From assembly GCA_002355495.1 (NCBI GenBank), contig AP017424.1, positions 6,327,501 through 6,391,500 on the forward strand: 64,000 nucleotides of DNA, read 5' to 3'. Shown one piece after another: positions 52,960 to 61,315 of this stretch. This DNA comes from Streptomyces laurentii (GTDB lineage: Bacteria > Actinomycetota > Actinomycetes > Streptomycetales > Streptomycetaceae). The notes beneath the pieces are model-generated. The model was not told where the DNA came from. It saw only the letters and a program-made list of their open reading frames with translations, and searched no databases. Numbering within the stretch: position 1 is the stretch's first letter; the number at the start of each line of letters is the position of its first letter. Position numbers and translations under genes: made by a program.

Positions 52960-53480
52960 TCAACCCTGAGGCTCTGCTGTCGAGCGCTTCGCGTGCCGCC
53001 TGGGGCGCCGTTTGGGAGAATTTCGGGAGATCAAGTTTTCAACTTCTTCTCCCGAAGGGATCGGCCCGAACTTCCGGGAGTCGATCACAGGTCTCACAGG
53101 CTCCCACCACATGCGCTCCAGGCTCGCAGCGATCTTGAGTTCCATGCCGAGCGTCGAGTGGGAGTACGTCCCTTCGGGCCTCGCGCCCCATCCGCTCCTC
53201 GACGGCCACCCTCGGGTGGCCGTCCTCGTCCAGCCACACCTTGTTGGAGTGGCGCAGGCCGTGAGGAGTCATGCTCGCTACGCCGAGCACCGGCCGGATG
53301 CCCGGCCGAGCTGCGTGCCCCCGGCTGCTCGGCTCAGGGGCGTGACCGTCCACGATCGGGTGGAACGTGTCGCTGTAGAACTCGCCGCCGATGAGGAGCC
53401 GGCCGCCCCGGGGCGCGGTGAATACCAGCCGCGCGACGTCGGCGGCGACGGCCAGGCACGCGCCGGAACGCCCCGACCAC
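52960..53480 (-). pseudogene. Tyrosine integrase relic (C-terminal half, frameshifted)
   Basis: Frame one (about 53450-53175): LVFTAPRGGRLLIGGEFYSD...RGHAARPGIRPVLGVASMTPHGLRHSNKVW, with the catalytic box HGLRHS. After a one-base slip at about 53175, frame two continues GTYSHSTLGMELKIAASLERMW, holding the nucleophilic Tyr in GTYSH, to a stop at 52960. The N-terminal arm- and core-binding domains are absent. It lies 30 bases from attL and reads toward it, the classic position of an integrase gene. Not functional as it stands. Confidence 0.85.
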
Positions 53481-53696
53481 GACCCTGGCCAGGCGGGTAG
53501 GCGTGATGAGACCCGCGGCCCGGCCGGCATGGTCGGGGTACGTCGGCCCCGGTGGTCGGGCTCTGGTCGGGGTGGCTGTGGTCTGCCCCGACCAGGCCCT
53601 GGCCATGCCGGTCACCGGAAGGTCACGGCGGGCTGCGCGTGTTGGCGCCTGGCCATACTTTCGGAAACACCGGGCCCGTGAGGCTGGACGGTGAGG

Positions 53697-54038
53697 TCAG
53701 CCGAGTTCCTGCTCCACCCAGTTCTCGACGATGAAGTATCCGGGGCCGGGGGAGTACGCATACGATTTCGTATTTGCGCCTACCCACGGGCCGTAGATCG
53801 TGATGGGGTTGCTTCCGCGTTTTGAGAACTTCGCGACAGCACGGTGCTGCCAACTCACTGTTCCCGCCTGGCACTGCGAACCGGCGGTCGGCGTGCCCCA
53901 GTGGCTGAACGTGTACGCCCAGCAGGGGTAGCTTGCTGCCGCTTGTGGTGAGGGAGACGCTGCTCCGGCTGGGGACGCAGCGCCGGCAAAAGCGCCCGCT
54001 ATCAGCGCTAGAGCGGTGATGTACCGGTTGGGTTTCAT
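53697..54038 (-). CDS. Small secreted protein of unknown function
   Basis: 113 residues. Signal peptide MKPNRYITALALIAGAFAGA, cleavage near AGAAS, mature part with two Cys and many aromatic residues (YPCWAYTFSHWGTPTAG, VSWQHRAVAKFSKRGS, PGYFIVENWVEQELG). Looks like a compact beta-rich protein with one disulfide. Such proteins appear in Streptomyces secretomes; no function known. The frame is open upstream to 54125 but the start at 54038 gives the signal peptide. Confidence 0.75.
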   Translation of the reverse strand: MKPNRYITALALIAGAFAGAASPAGAASPSPQAAASYPCWAYTFSHWGTPTAGSQCQAGTVSWQHRAVAKFSKRGSNPITIYGPWVGANTKSYAYSPGPGYFIVENWVEQELG

Positions 54039-54184
54039 GCCCCGATGCTGACAGCGGATCGACGACATCGGACCCTCGCATTTGTCAGGTGGACAAAGTA
54101 CGGCCACCAGAAGGCCCTCACCCATTTCAAGATCCCTCAGCCGAGACCTCCATCAGCCGTCCACAGCCTCCCGGGGCAATATAT

Positions 54185-54553
54185 CTAGTCAGCCTTGTCA
54201 AACAAGGCAAGAAGGTCATCCAAGCCGGTGATCCCCAGAAGCGTGAACGACGCTACGGCGATGCCGAATACCGTCGACCAGTACGTTGCCCGGGAGATCT
54301 TTTCCTGGGCAACCTCGTCGTGTAGGTGGGTGCCGATCGCTCCGAAGAGGAGCCCGGCGGCGGCCATCGTGCCGACGACCACCACGAACTTCATCGGCTG
54401 CTCGTGGGGTACAGCCCTGCGCATCTTGGCAAGCAGGACAAATCCTGCGGCCATCCCAAAGAAGAACCAGGCCATCTGCTGATTGTCCCTGTTCGCCACA
54501 CTTCCCCCAATTTGCTCCGCCTCCTCGTGAGACGGCGCCTCGCAGCAGTCCAA
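54185..54553 (-). CDS. Small integral membrane protein (three helices)
   Basis: 122 residues. Helices: MAWFFFGMAAGFVLLA, FVVVVGTMAAAGLLFGAIG, STVFGIAVASFTLLGI. N-terminal 27 residues are polar (CCEAPSHEEAEQIGG). The DNA is less GC-rich than the surroundings. No family recognised. It is part of the element cargo and stands alone. Confidence 0.65.
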   Translation of the reverse strand: MDCCEAPSHEEAEQIGGSVANRDNQQMAWFFFGMAAGFVLLAKMRRAVPHEQPMKFVVVVGTMAAAGLLFGAIGTHLHDEVAQEKISRATYWSTVFGIAVASFTLLGITGLDDLLALFDKAD

Positions 54554-55151
54554 GCTACTCGTTCAGCTCCAACACCTCGTCCCCGTGCGGCACTTGGGCT
54601 CCCGATGTCCGCACCCCGTCCTCCTTGACGACATACCAACCAACGGTCAGATGACCGAAGGAAACGCCCTAGTTGTCCTGGGCAGGAGGTTCTTAGGCAA
54701 TTCGCTCGCTCCCGACACTGCGGCCAGCGATGCCAAATCGAGCCGCAGCCTGTAGGAAGCGGGCGCGACCACGGGTCGATCGAGGCGGAGATCTACCGAA
54801 AAAACCTCCGACTCAAACACGAGGGGAGGGCGGATGCACGACGATCGGCGCACTGCCCATATGCCCAGGATGCCCTGCGCCCGCCGAGGAAGCTCGGGCG
54901 CAGGCGACGCCCGAGCGCCCTCGGCGGACTTCCTGGGCCGAATCTCGGTGTCTGCGTGCATGTAAGCCCCTGCATGCGAGAGACTGAGATGCGCCGCGCG
55001 GCCCACTCCCCGGGGCGCGTGCAGGATACGCTTCCCCAGCGGCATTGCGAGGAGCCCGGCCGCGTACTCCACCCCACCCCTGCGGCCTGGCTTTCGTGTT
55101 TTCGTACGCACGCCTGCGAGCGGGCCGTATCGCTGTGCGAGGCTGGCAGCC
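54554..55151. other. 598-bp region with no supported gene
   Basis: Open frames exist on both strands (minus 54647-55153 contains ALPSC-type Arg/Ser-rich text) but none has a ribosome site, codon bias or recognisable domain. The stretch 54660-54830 is relatively AT-rich. Promoters of the Nudix gene and of the membrane protein must lie here. Confidence 0.4.
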
Positions 55152-55691
55152 ATGAGCCAGTGGACCGTGCACGGATCGCGCCCCGTCTACACCAGCCCCT
55201 GGGTGCGCCTCGAACTCGTCGACGTCGAGCCACCCGGGTGCGCCCGGTACGAGCACCACCTGATCCGGCTGGCGCCGGTCGCCGCCGTCGTCCTCCTCGA
55301 CGATGCTTCGAACGTGCTGCTGATGTGGCGCCACCGCTTCGCCACCGACACCTGGTCGTGGGAGATCCCGAGCGGGATCGTCGAGGACGGCGAGACCTCG
55401 GAGGCCGCTGCCGTCCGCGAAGTCCTGGAGGAGACCGGCTACGAGATCCAGCCGGACGACCTCACGCCCCTCGCGTACATCGAGCCGATCGGCGGCATGA
55501 GCGACGCAGTGCACCACGTCTACCTCGCGCGGAACGCCCGGCCCGTCGCGGACCCAGTCGACACTCACGAGGCCGACCGCATCGAGTGGCGGCCCCTGGA
55601 CGAGGTGCAGCAGATGATCGACGACCGCGCCATCGTCGCCGGGGTCGCCGTCACGGGGCTGCTTCAGCTGCTGGCGCGCCGCCCGCAGTGA
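55152..55691 (+). CDS. Nudix hydrolase
   Basis: 179 residues. The Nudix box is plain: GIVEDGETSEAAAVREVLEE followed by TGY (about 80-102), with the metal-binding REVLEE core. Upstream strand VAAVVLLDDASNVLLMWRHR and downstream GGMSDAVHHVYLA fit the ADP-ribose pyrophosphatase-like subgroup. Hydrolyses a nucleoside diphosphate linked to X. Convergent with the XRE regulator, overlapping by 41 bases. Nudix genes are frequent cargo of actinomycete integrative elements (family knowledge). Confidence 0.9.
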   Translation: MSQWTVHGSRPVYTSPWVRLELVDVEPPGCARYEHHLIRLAPVAAVVLLDDASNVLLMWRHRFATDTWSWEIPSGIVEDGETSEAAAVREVLEETGYEIQPDDLTPLAYIEPIGGMSDAVHHVYLARNARPVADPVDTHEADRIEWRPLDEVQQMIDDRAIVAGVAVTGLLQLLARRPQ

Positions 55692-57054
55692 GCTCCGGGA
55701 CCGAGGCGATCAGCTCGCGCAGGTCCCGCACCGGCGCTGTGCCGGCCGCACACATCGGGATCGCCGCCACCACCTCCCGGGCCCGGGAGACCACGATGCC
55801 GGTCAGGTGAGCCGGCGGCAGGCCGAGCAGCACGCTCTCCGTCGACCGGCACGCAACCGACACCTCGCCGACCGAGACGAGGCTCTGCGCCTCATCCATT
55901 GAGATCAGCGCCTGGTCCAGGTACTCGGTGGGCGCGTACAGGGTGCGGGCCCGTTGTAGTGCGGCCTGAGCCCGGCGGGTGTCGCCGAGCGTCGTCCACA
56001 TGCTTCCGATGTGCCAGGTCAGTTGTTTCTCGGTGTACCCGTACGCCATGTCGGCGATGTCCTCGGCGCGGAGCCGGGCGAACGCCGTTTGGGCGAGCGC
56101 GAGCGCGTCCTGTGCTTCCCGTCCGCGCCCCATCCTCGCGAGCGCCCGCGCCTCAAGAGCCGGCGCCCATGCCGCTGTTGCACACACTGTGGAGCCGGCG
56201 ACGAGGCGGGCCCGCTCGGCGAGCGCGAGGGCGGCGGCGGGAGCGCCGAAGTAGAAGGGGATCACGGCTTCTCTGGCCAACAGCCACGCTCGGAGGCCAC
56301 GGTCTCCGGTCTCTTCTGCGAGGAGTTGCCCGAGGTGGTACCAGGCCCTCGCCTCGCGGTGATCGCCGAGCGCGACCAGGGCCATGCCAGTGGTACCCGC
56401 GAGTTGTGCGCCGACCCGGCAGAGCCGCGCGCGGACATCGGCGGACTGGCGGCCCGCGAGCAGCGCCTTGACTGCCCGGAAGTCCTCGACGGAGCCGGCC
56501 AGCAGTTCGGATGGCGGGAGAATCTGGTACTCGTGGCCGTGCTCGGACGCGCGCCGCTCCAGCTGGTCGAGGGTGGTCTCGGGTACTCCGCCGGCGAGCA
56601 GAGCGGCAGCGCTGGTGCGAAGGGCCGTGAGGGAGACGAGCCGGACGTCGTTCGTCTCCGGGGCGGCGTCATGCCGGGCGGAGGCGCCCGGCAGGGGTGC
56701 GGTGGCGGGCGAGGAAGCAGCTTCTGCGCTTGGGGTGTAGTCGTGCCCGTAGCCCAGTCGGTCAGGGCGGGTCTCGTACAGGCGGCACAGACAGTCAAGG
56801 TTGTCCTCGCTGGGGCGGCCACGTCCTGTCTCCCAGCCGGAGAGCTGCTGCACCGAGACGCGGGTGCCTACCTCGGCCAGGTGCTGCCGGGCCTCGGCCA
56901 GGGTCCAGCCGCGGGCGAGACGGTGCGCCTGGAGCAGGCCGCACCCGGTCTCGGCGGCGATGGCGACGGACGTCTCCCAGCCGGTCCAGCTGGCGGCTTG
57001 GGCACGTCCCACGATCGCGCGGGCTGCCGTACGCCTTCCGTCGCTGCGCGGCAC
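55651..57054 (-). CDS. XRE-type regulator with tetratricopeptide-like C-terminus
   Basis: About 467 residues. Residues 40-105 form a helix-turn-helix (LLQAHRLARGWTLAEARQHLAE...SVQQLSGWETGRGRPSEDNLDCLC), followed by about 300 residues of TPR-like helices (EARAWYHLGQLLAEETGDRG, RAQAALQRARTLYAPTEYLD). Similar XRE/TPR proteins control development and secondary metabolism in Streptomyces. GTG 57054 is preceded by GGAGGTGG at the right distance; the frame is open to 57264. It is divergent from the anti-sigma-like operon and probably controls it. Confidence 0.85.
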   Translation of the reverse strand: MPRSDGRRTAARAIVGRAQAASWTGWETSVAIAAETGCGLLQAHRLARGWTLAEARQHLAEVGTRVSVQQLSGWETGRGRPSEDNLDCLCRLYETRPDRLGYGHDYTPSAEAASSPATAPLPGASARHDAAPETNDVRLVSLTALRTSAAALLAGGVPETTLDQLERRASEHGHEYQILPPSELLAGSVEDFRAVKALLAGRQSADVRARLCRVGAQLAGTTGMALVALGDHREARAWYHLGQLLAEETGDRGLRAWLLAREAVIPFYFGAPAAALALAERARLVAGSTVCATAAWAPALEARALARMGRGREAQDALALAQTAFARLRAEDIADMAYGYTEKQLTWHIGSMWTTLGDTRRAQAALQRARTLYAPTEYLDQALISMDEAQSLVSVGEVSVACRSTESVLLGLPPAHLTGIVVSRAREVVAAIPMCAAGTAPVRDLRELIASVPELTAGGAPAAEAAP

Positions 57055-57253
57055 GGGTACCACCTCCGGGCCCAACGTAGTGGCGCCGTGCTGCCGGGCG
57101 AGGGCGTTTTCATACCTTCGCAGTGACCAGAGCGCGGACTTCACTCCCAAGCGGTGATTGGCTGTCAATTTCGTCGCGGGGCAGTCATGGCACAGCGCGA
57201 TTGAACAGGCCCAAGGTGTGTTCTCCCGATCGACCCACCTTGGGAGTGCACGG

Positions 57254-57811
57254 ATGTCGAGCACGAACTCTCGGCCTGATGGGGATTCAGGCCATCTTCC
57301 CCGTTCCGTCGTGGCGCCCCCTGCTGAGCGTCGCCTCGTCTCCGGTCAATGGCTCCTTGAGTCCGCGCCGTCGAGGGAGGCCGCGGAAGAGCGGTGGGCG
57401 AATGCCGGGGCGGCGATGCTCCGGCCGGGCGCCTGGTACACCGCAGTCTCGGTCCCGGCCGAAGTCGTGCACGCGGCATGCGAGGCCGCCAGTCCCGAGG
57501 ACTGCGCGCCGGTGCTCGCCAGCCTCCTGGACGGGCCCGTCTTCTACGGGCCCGTCGGCTTCCGGCAGGAGGGCGGGTACACCGCGCTGCTGCCCTCGGC
57601 CGCGTCCGACTGGCGGGAGCCGAGCGTGGTCGTGCTCCCTGCCCGCGCGGAACTCCTCGTCCCGGCCCCCGAGGTGCTTGCACCGTGCGGAGAGGGTCCG
57701 TGGTGGGTCATCCCGCCGGACCGCCACATGCGCCTCTGCACACCGGCCCGGCTGAAGGGGATCGTGCGCCGGGGCCGGGAGCGGATCGCTGCGGGTGGTG
57801 AGCCGTCGTGA
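57254..57811 (+). CDS. Hypothetical protein heading the element operon
   Basis: About 185 residues, compact and rich in Pro and Trp: WLLESAPSREAAEERWANAG, LRPGAWYTAVSVPAEVVHAAC, PVFYGPVGFRQEGGYTALLP, CGEGPWWVIPPDRHMRLC. Resembles the small proteins that stand next to HATPase and XRE genes in Streptomyces; a primase-like fold is possible but not demonstrated. ATG 57254 has a GGGAG ribosome site. Its stop overlaps the start of the ATP-binding gene (GTGA). Confidence 0.75.
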   Translation: MSSTNSRPDGDSGHLPRSVVAPPAERRLVSGQWLLESAPSREAAEERWANAGAAMLRPGAWYTAVSVPAEVVHAACEAASPEDCAPVLASLLDGPVFYGPVGFRQEGGYTALLPSAASDWREPSVVVLPARAELLVPAPEVLAPCGEGPWWVIPPDRHMRLCTPARLKGIVRRGRERIAAGGEPS

Positions 57812-58263
57812 CCAGCATCAGCAGCCCGAGCGTGGTCGAGGCCACGCGGACGTCGCCCTGCGAGCCGGTCGAGGAGGTGTTCAGTCGGCACCTGGAGCGG
57901 CGGCCGGAGTCCGCTGGCGCCGCACGACGCCTGGTGTCCGCGGCGCTCCGCTCCTGGGGGCTGGAGAGCGCCGAGACCGACGCGTGCCTGATCGTCAGCG
58001 AACTGGTGGGGAACGCGGCCCTGCACGCCCGCTACAGCCGGATCCTGGTCACGGTCGCCCGCGTCCAGCCGGACCTCGTGCGGATCGCCGTCGTCGACCG
58101 CTCCCGCGCGCTGCCGGAGCTTCACGAGCCCGGAGCGCACGAGGAGTCCGGCCGAGGGCTGGCGACCGTCGACGCCCTCTGCGGTGGCCGGTGGGGCGTG
58201 GACCCGCTCGGGTGGGGCAAGCACGTGTGGGTCCTGCTGGAGACCGGCGGGGCTGGCCGGTGA
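57808..58263 (+). CDS. Anti-sigma-factor-like ATP-binding protein (HATPase_c_2)
   Basis: 151 residues of the RsbW-like fold: helix CLIVSELVGNAALHARYS (N box), IAVVDRSRALP (G1), SGRGLATVDALCGG (G2). Likely acts with the divergent XRE/TPR regulator as a developmental or stress switch, a pairing repeated across Streptomyces genomes. GTG start overlaps the preceding stop; its stop in turn overlaps the next 33-codon gene (GTGA). Confidence 0.88.
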   Translation: MTSISSPSVVEATRTSPCEPVEEVFSRHLERRPESAGAARRLVSAALRSWGLESAETDACLIVSELVGNAALHARYSRILVTVARVQPDLVRIAVVDRSRALPELHEPGAHEESGRGLATVDALCGGRWGVDPLGWGKHVWVLLETGGAGR

Positions 58264-58361
58264 GGCCGTCGGCTGGCGAGGCCATCTACTGGGCCGTGGT
58301 CCTGGTGATCCTCGGCGCCGTGTGCCTCGGCATCATCCGCGAGGGGCCGTCCGGTGGGTAA
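58260..58361 (+). CDS. 33-residue single-helix membrane protein
   Basis: Starts GTG inside the stop of the ATP-binding gene and ends TAA eight bases into the next frame. Sequence: MRPSAGEAIYW, then the helix AVVLVILGAVCLGIIR, then EGPSGG. One short membrane span with a Trp at its start and CLG near its end. It resembles the 29-residue protein at 59852 (W..VLV..L.AV.CLG...R). Too short for ordinary gene calling, but the overlaps at both ends support it. Confidence 0.7.
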   Translation: MRPSAGEAIYWAVVLVILGAVCLGIIREGPSGG

Positions 58362-58547
58362 GCGCATCTGGGTCTCCGGACTGTGCTGGCGCTGCGAGAG
58401 CGACGAACGGCCAGTGATGTGGCTCGGCCCCGTCACAGCCAGGATGCCGGCGCCGCCCCGTTCTACGTCTGCGAGCCGTGCGTCGAGCGTCTTGAAGAGC
58501 TTGCCCGCGCGCACCATAGCCGCCGCGATCAGCTTGCGGCCTCTTGA
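58354..58547 (+). pseudogene. Small zinc-ribbon protein gene broken by a one-base frameshift
   Basis: The first frame reads MGKRIWVSGLCWRCESDERPVMW (landmarks LCWRC) and the second, after a slip near 58430, reads AAPFYVCEPCVERLEELARAHH and stops at 58547. Together they give a 64-residue protein with two CxxC motifs. One base change would restore it. It sits exactly between the 33-residue membrane protein and the next gene, so the operon was once continuous here. Confidence 0.65.
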
Positions 58548-58611
58548 CTCCCGCACCCGGCCGGACCGTCCCGAGACGGCCGGGTGCGGGCCCATCCCGA
58601 AGGATCTGTGG

Positions 58612-59289
58612 ATGAGTTGGAAGTGTCGCCCGGTCTACCGGGGGCTGCCCGTGCCGGCGGTCGCCACATGGGAGGGCGAGTGGGAGGTCACCCCGGCGGT
58701 GTATCTGCGGGGCGGCCGGATCTCGTATGCCGACCCGCTGTTCGACGCGTCCCAGCGGCATCGTGGCGCGCTGTGGCGCGTGTGGTCCCTGGCCCGGGAC
58801 AAGGGCGTCCCGGAGCTCGGCGGGGTCCACCCCGCCCGGCAGCGCCTCGCCATGCGCCGGCTGCTGTGTCAGGTCTGCTTCCTGCAGACCGGCACCGAGG
58901 CTGCCCGGGAGGGCGGGACGCTGTTCGTCGTGGGCGCGTCCAGCAGGGCGGGGACCGCCGGGCCGATCGAGGACGGCGAGCGCACGCCCCACCCTCCGGT
59001 GCATCTGGAATGCGCGTGGGAGTCTGCGCGCTCGTGCCCGCACCTCCTGGAGGGCATGGCCGCGGCCCGGGTCCCCACGGTCCGACCGTGGGGTGTCCTC
59101 GGGGTTCTTCATGCCTCGATCGGTGACCACCTGGTCCCCGTCGACCCGCGCGTACAAGTCGCTTACGAGGATCCGTACATCACCCGCGTCCTGGCCCGAC
59201 AGGCCGTGGTGGAGCTGGACGGCTGCCGGCCGGTCGACCTCCGGGCCGAAGCCGAGCGCGCGGGGCTCGCGGGGGTGGGCGCCCGATGA
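58612..59289 (+). CDS. Hypothetical Cys-containing protein, 225 residues
   Basis: ATG 58612 follows AAGGA at seven bases. Contains MSWKCRPVYRGLPVPAVATW, RGALWRVWSLARDKGVPELG, a CQVC pair (about 85), and HLECAWESARSCPHL (about 145). No named family. It could be a small metal- or nucleic-acid-binding protein. The stop overlaps the start of the next gene (ATGA). Confidence 0.75.
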   Translation: MSWKCRPVYRGLPVPAVATWEGEWEVTPAVYLRGGRISYADPLFDASQRHRGALWRVWSLARDKGVPELGGVHPARQRLAMRRLLCQVCFLQTGTEAAREGGTLFVVGASSRAGTAGPIEDGERTPHPPVHLECAWESARSCPHLLEGMAAARVPTVRPWGVLGVLHASIGDHLVPVDPRVQVAYEDPYITRVLARQAVVELDGCRPVDLRAEAERAGLAGVGAR

Positions 59290-59855
59290 TTGCCGACCGC
59301 ACACCGCCCTACCTCCCTGCCCCGAGCACGCGCTCCGCCCTGATGGGTGTGGATGAGCGCTGGAGCGCCGTACGCGTCCTCTCGCACTGGAGCCACCTCG
59401 TCCTCGGCGCCCTGGGCGCCCTGGGCGCCCAGGGCGGCCCGGCATTCGAAGACCTTGGCCTGTGCCACATCGTGTGGCCGCTTCCGCCGGGAGGCGCCGA
59501 CGACTGGCCGGACGCGACCGCCGCCGGCGTACTCCCGACCGAGCCGGGAGAACGCCTCCTCGTCCCCGGCCTCAAGGGCATGCCCGGGATGCCCTGGCTC
59601 CACCCACCGGCGGCCGAGCGGCCGTTCACCGACCCTGGCGTGCTGCGCCGCGCGGTCGAGACGGTCATCGGCTCACTGGAGGACGCGGGCGCGCTCGGCC
59701 CGGTGGCCGTGTGCCACGAGTGCGGCGCCGCGACCCGGGACGCCGAACTCGTCGCCTTCACACCGCAGATGTGCGGCCCCGGGTGGAGTACGTACGAGTG
59801 CCGGAGCTGCTACGACGGCCGCGGCCGCCGCCGCACCCCGGAGGTGCCGCGATGA
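59286..59855 (+). CDS. Hypothetical protein with C-terminal zinc ribbon
   Basis: 189 residues. First 100 residues unknown (VLSHWSHLVLGALGALGAQG, ending near DWPDATAAGVLPTEP), last 60 contain two CxxC pairs: CHECGAATRD and YECRSCYDGRG. The gene begins inside the stop of the previous gene and ends inside the start of the 29-residue membrane protein. The same layout (soluble Cys protein then micro-membrane protein) occurs at 58260. Confidence 0.78.
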   Translation: MIADRTPPYLPAPSTRSALMGVDERWSAVRVLSHWSHLVLGALGALGAQGGPAFEDLGLCHIVWPLPPGGADDWPDATAAGVLPTEPGERLLVPGLKGMPGMPWLHPPAAERPFTDPGVLRRAVETVIGSLEDAGALGPVAVCHECGAATRDAELVAFTPQMCGPGWSTYECRSCYDGRGRRRTPEVPR

Positions 59856-59941
59856 ACGGTCGGGCCGCGCAGTGGCTGTACGTGCTCGTGCTGGCTGCGC
59901 TCCTCGCGGTGCTCTGCCTCGGCGTGTTCCTGCGCCGCTGA
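59852..59941 (+). CDS. 29-residue single-helix membrane protein
   Basis: Starts ATG inside the stop of the zinc-ribbon gene and ends TGA at 59941. MNGRAAQWLYVLVLAALLAV, then LCLGVFLRR. One membrane helix with Trp at its entry and a double Arg at the exit (positive-inside). Close in form to the 33-residue protein at 58260. Terminator hairpin follows at 59953. Confidence 0.7.
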   Translation: MNGRAAQWLYVLVLAALLAVLCLGVFLRR

Positions 59942-59952
59942 CCCCTCAGACC

Positions 59953-59992
59953 GCCCCGGCCGGCTTGCAGTCCCCCACCGGCCGGCCGGGGC
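59953..59992 (+). terminator. Terminator hairpin after the first element operon
   Basis: Perfect 12-bp stem GCCCCGGCCGGC/GCCGGCCGGGGC, loop 16 bases, starting 12 bases after the stop of the 29-residue gene. Separates it from the radical SAM operon. Confidence 0.75.
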
Positions 59993-60199
59993 CTCAACCA
60001 CCTGCCCGCGGCCGTGGACGTATCTGGGCCTGGGGCAGGGCACGACCGCCCTGGCCGGACTCCACCCTGGCCGGGGCACCATCCGCCGGCTGACGTCGGA
60101 GGTCCCGAGCGCGGCGCCGCTCCTGCTGTGACGGCAAGGGCGGCCCGCCACCTGGCCCAGGACGGCCGGACACCACCCAGCGAGTAAGGGAGAACGCTC

Positions 60200-61315
60200 T
60201 TGAGCGCGCGCCCCATCCTGAGCGGCGGCGAGCAGGCCGCCTCGTGCTACTTCCGTACGACCGTGGACCACCCGCACCGGAAGGCTCTCGTCCAGATCTG
60301 CGAGCCGTGCAATGCGCTGTGCGCCCACTGCTTTGTGACGGCGACGAAGCGCGGCACCTATATGCCGCTGGAGAAGATCCGGGAGCAGTTGGTTCCCCAG
60401 CTCGCGGAGGCCCGCGTCACGCGGGTGACCATCACCGGCGGCGAGCCGTTCATGCACCCAGACCTCCTGGAGATCATCGCCGCGTTCCGTGAGGCTGGCA
60501 TGTCCGTTGGCGTGTGCACCAACGGCACCATGTGCAGCGATGAGCAGATCTCCGCCCTGGTGGAGCTGGACGCCCACATGAACGTGTCGCTGGACGGGTT
60601 CTCCGAGGAGTCCCACTCCGTGTTCCGTGGCCTGCCCGGGTGCTTCGCGGAGACCGTGGACACCGTCAGGAGGTTCGCCGCCGCCGGCATCCTCCAAGGC
60701 CTGCTGTGCACGCCGAACAGCTTGGCCGAGGATCGGGAGTACCGGGACCTGGTCAGGTTCGCGCGGGAGCAGGGCGCAAAGTACGTGCTGATGAACCCGC
60801 TCGGGAACATGGGGCGCGGCCAGTCGAGGAAGGCACAGGGGAAGCTGCGTACCCCGGATGAGCAGATGCGGGAGATCGCCGCCCTCACCGAGCCGTTCGG
60901 GGAGGACGTGGAGCTGGTGAACATCCGGTTCCCCAACGAGGACAAGCCGCTGGCCGGCTGCGAGGCCGGGACCATCGTCTACGTCTTCACGGACGGCGGT
61001 GTGGCGATCTGCCCGTACCTCGTGTTCGCGGCCCGGACGACGGCCTCCCAGCACCCGGACTCCGACTTCCTCGTGGGCAACGTCTGGCAGCACGACGACA
61101 TCGCGGCCCGCCTGGCCGCGTACGGGAAGTTCTCCGACCGGTGGGACCTCGGGGGCAACTCGACGTGCGGCGCGTGCTCCCTGTCGCCCTCGTGCGGGAA
61201 GGGCTGCCCGGCCGCCGTGGTGGCCGCCGGCGAGCGGATTGGCGCCGTGGACACCGAACAGTGCCCCGTGGTCCCGCGTCAGACCCGCGTCCTGCCCGTG
61301 GTCGGTGTCTCGTGA
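60200..61315 (+). CDS. Radical SAM enzyme with SPASM domain
   Basis: 371 residues, cytoplasmic. The radical SAM [4Fe-4S] motif is CNALCAHC (CxxxCxxC) with the SAM-binding GGEPF. The C-terminus has a full SPASM domain: C-x-n-G-x-n-C in GCEAGTIVYVF...VAICPY, then CGACSLSPSCGKGC (C-x2-C-x5-C-x3-C) and a last Cys near EQCP, seven cysteines for two auxiliary clusters. SPASM enzymes usually modify peptides or sugars. No peptide precursor is obvious nearby. TTG start, preceded by AAGGGAGA. Overlaps the kinase gene by GTGA; first gene of the four-gene set. Confidence 0.9.
   Translation: MSARPILSGGEQAASCYFRTTVDHPHRKALVQICEPCNALCAHCFVTATKRGTYMPLEKIREQLVPQLAEARVTRVTITGGEPFMHPDLLEIIAAFREAGMSVGVCTNGTMCSDEQISALVELDAHMNVSLDGFSEESHSVFRGLPGCFAETVDTVRRFAAAGILQGLLCTPNSLAEDREYRDLVRFAREQGAKYVLMNPLGNMGRGQSRKAQGKLRTPDEQMREIAALTEPFGEDVELVNIRFPNEDKPLAGCEAGTIVYVFTDGGVAICPYLVFAARTTASQHPDSDFLVGNVWQHDDIAARLAAYGKFSDRWDLGGNSTCGACSLSPSCGKGCPAAVVAAGERIGAVDTEQCPVVPRQTRVLPVVGVS

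Noticed and set aside
54647..55153. 168-codon minus-strand ORF between the membrane protein and Nudix genes
   Set aside because: Codon use and composition do not fit a gene; it overlaps the expected Nudix promoter.
60200..61315. Radical SAM gene as a viperin-like antiviral enzyme
   Set aside because: Viperins have a CNxxCxFC-type motif and no SPASM domain; this protein has a complete seven-Cys SPASM C-terminus. The neighbouring nucleotide kinase made the idea tempting.
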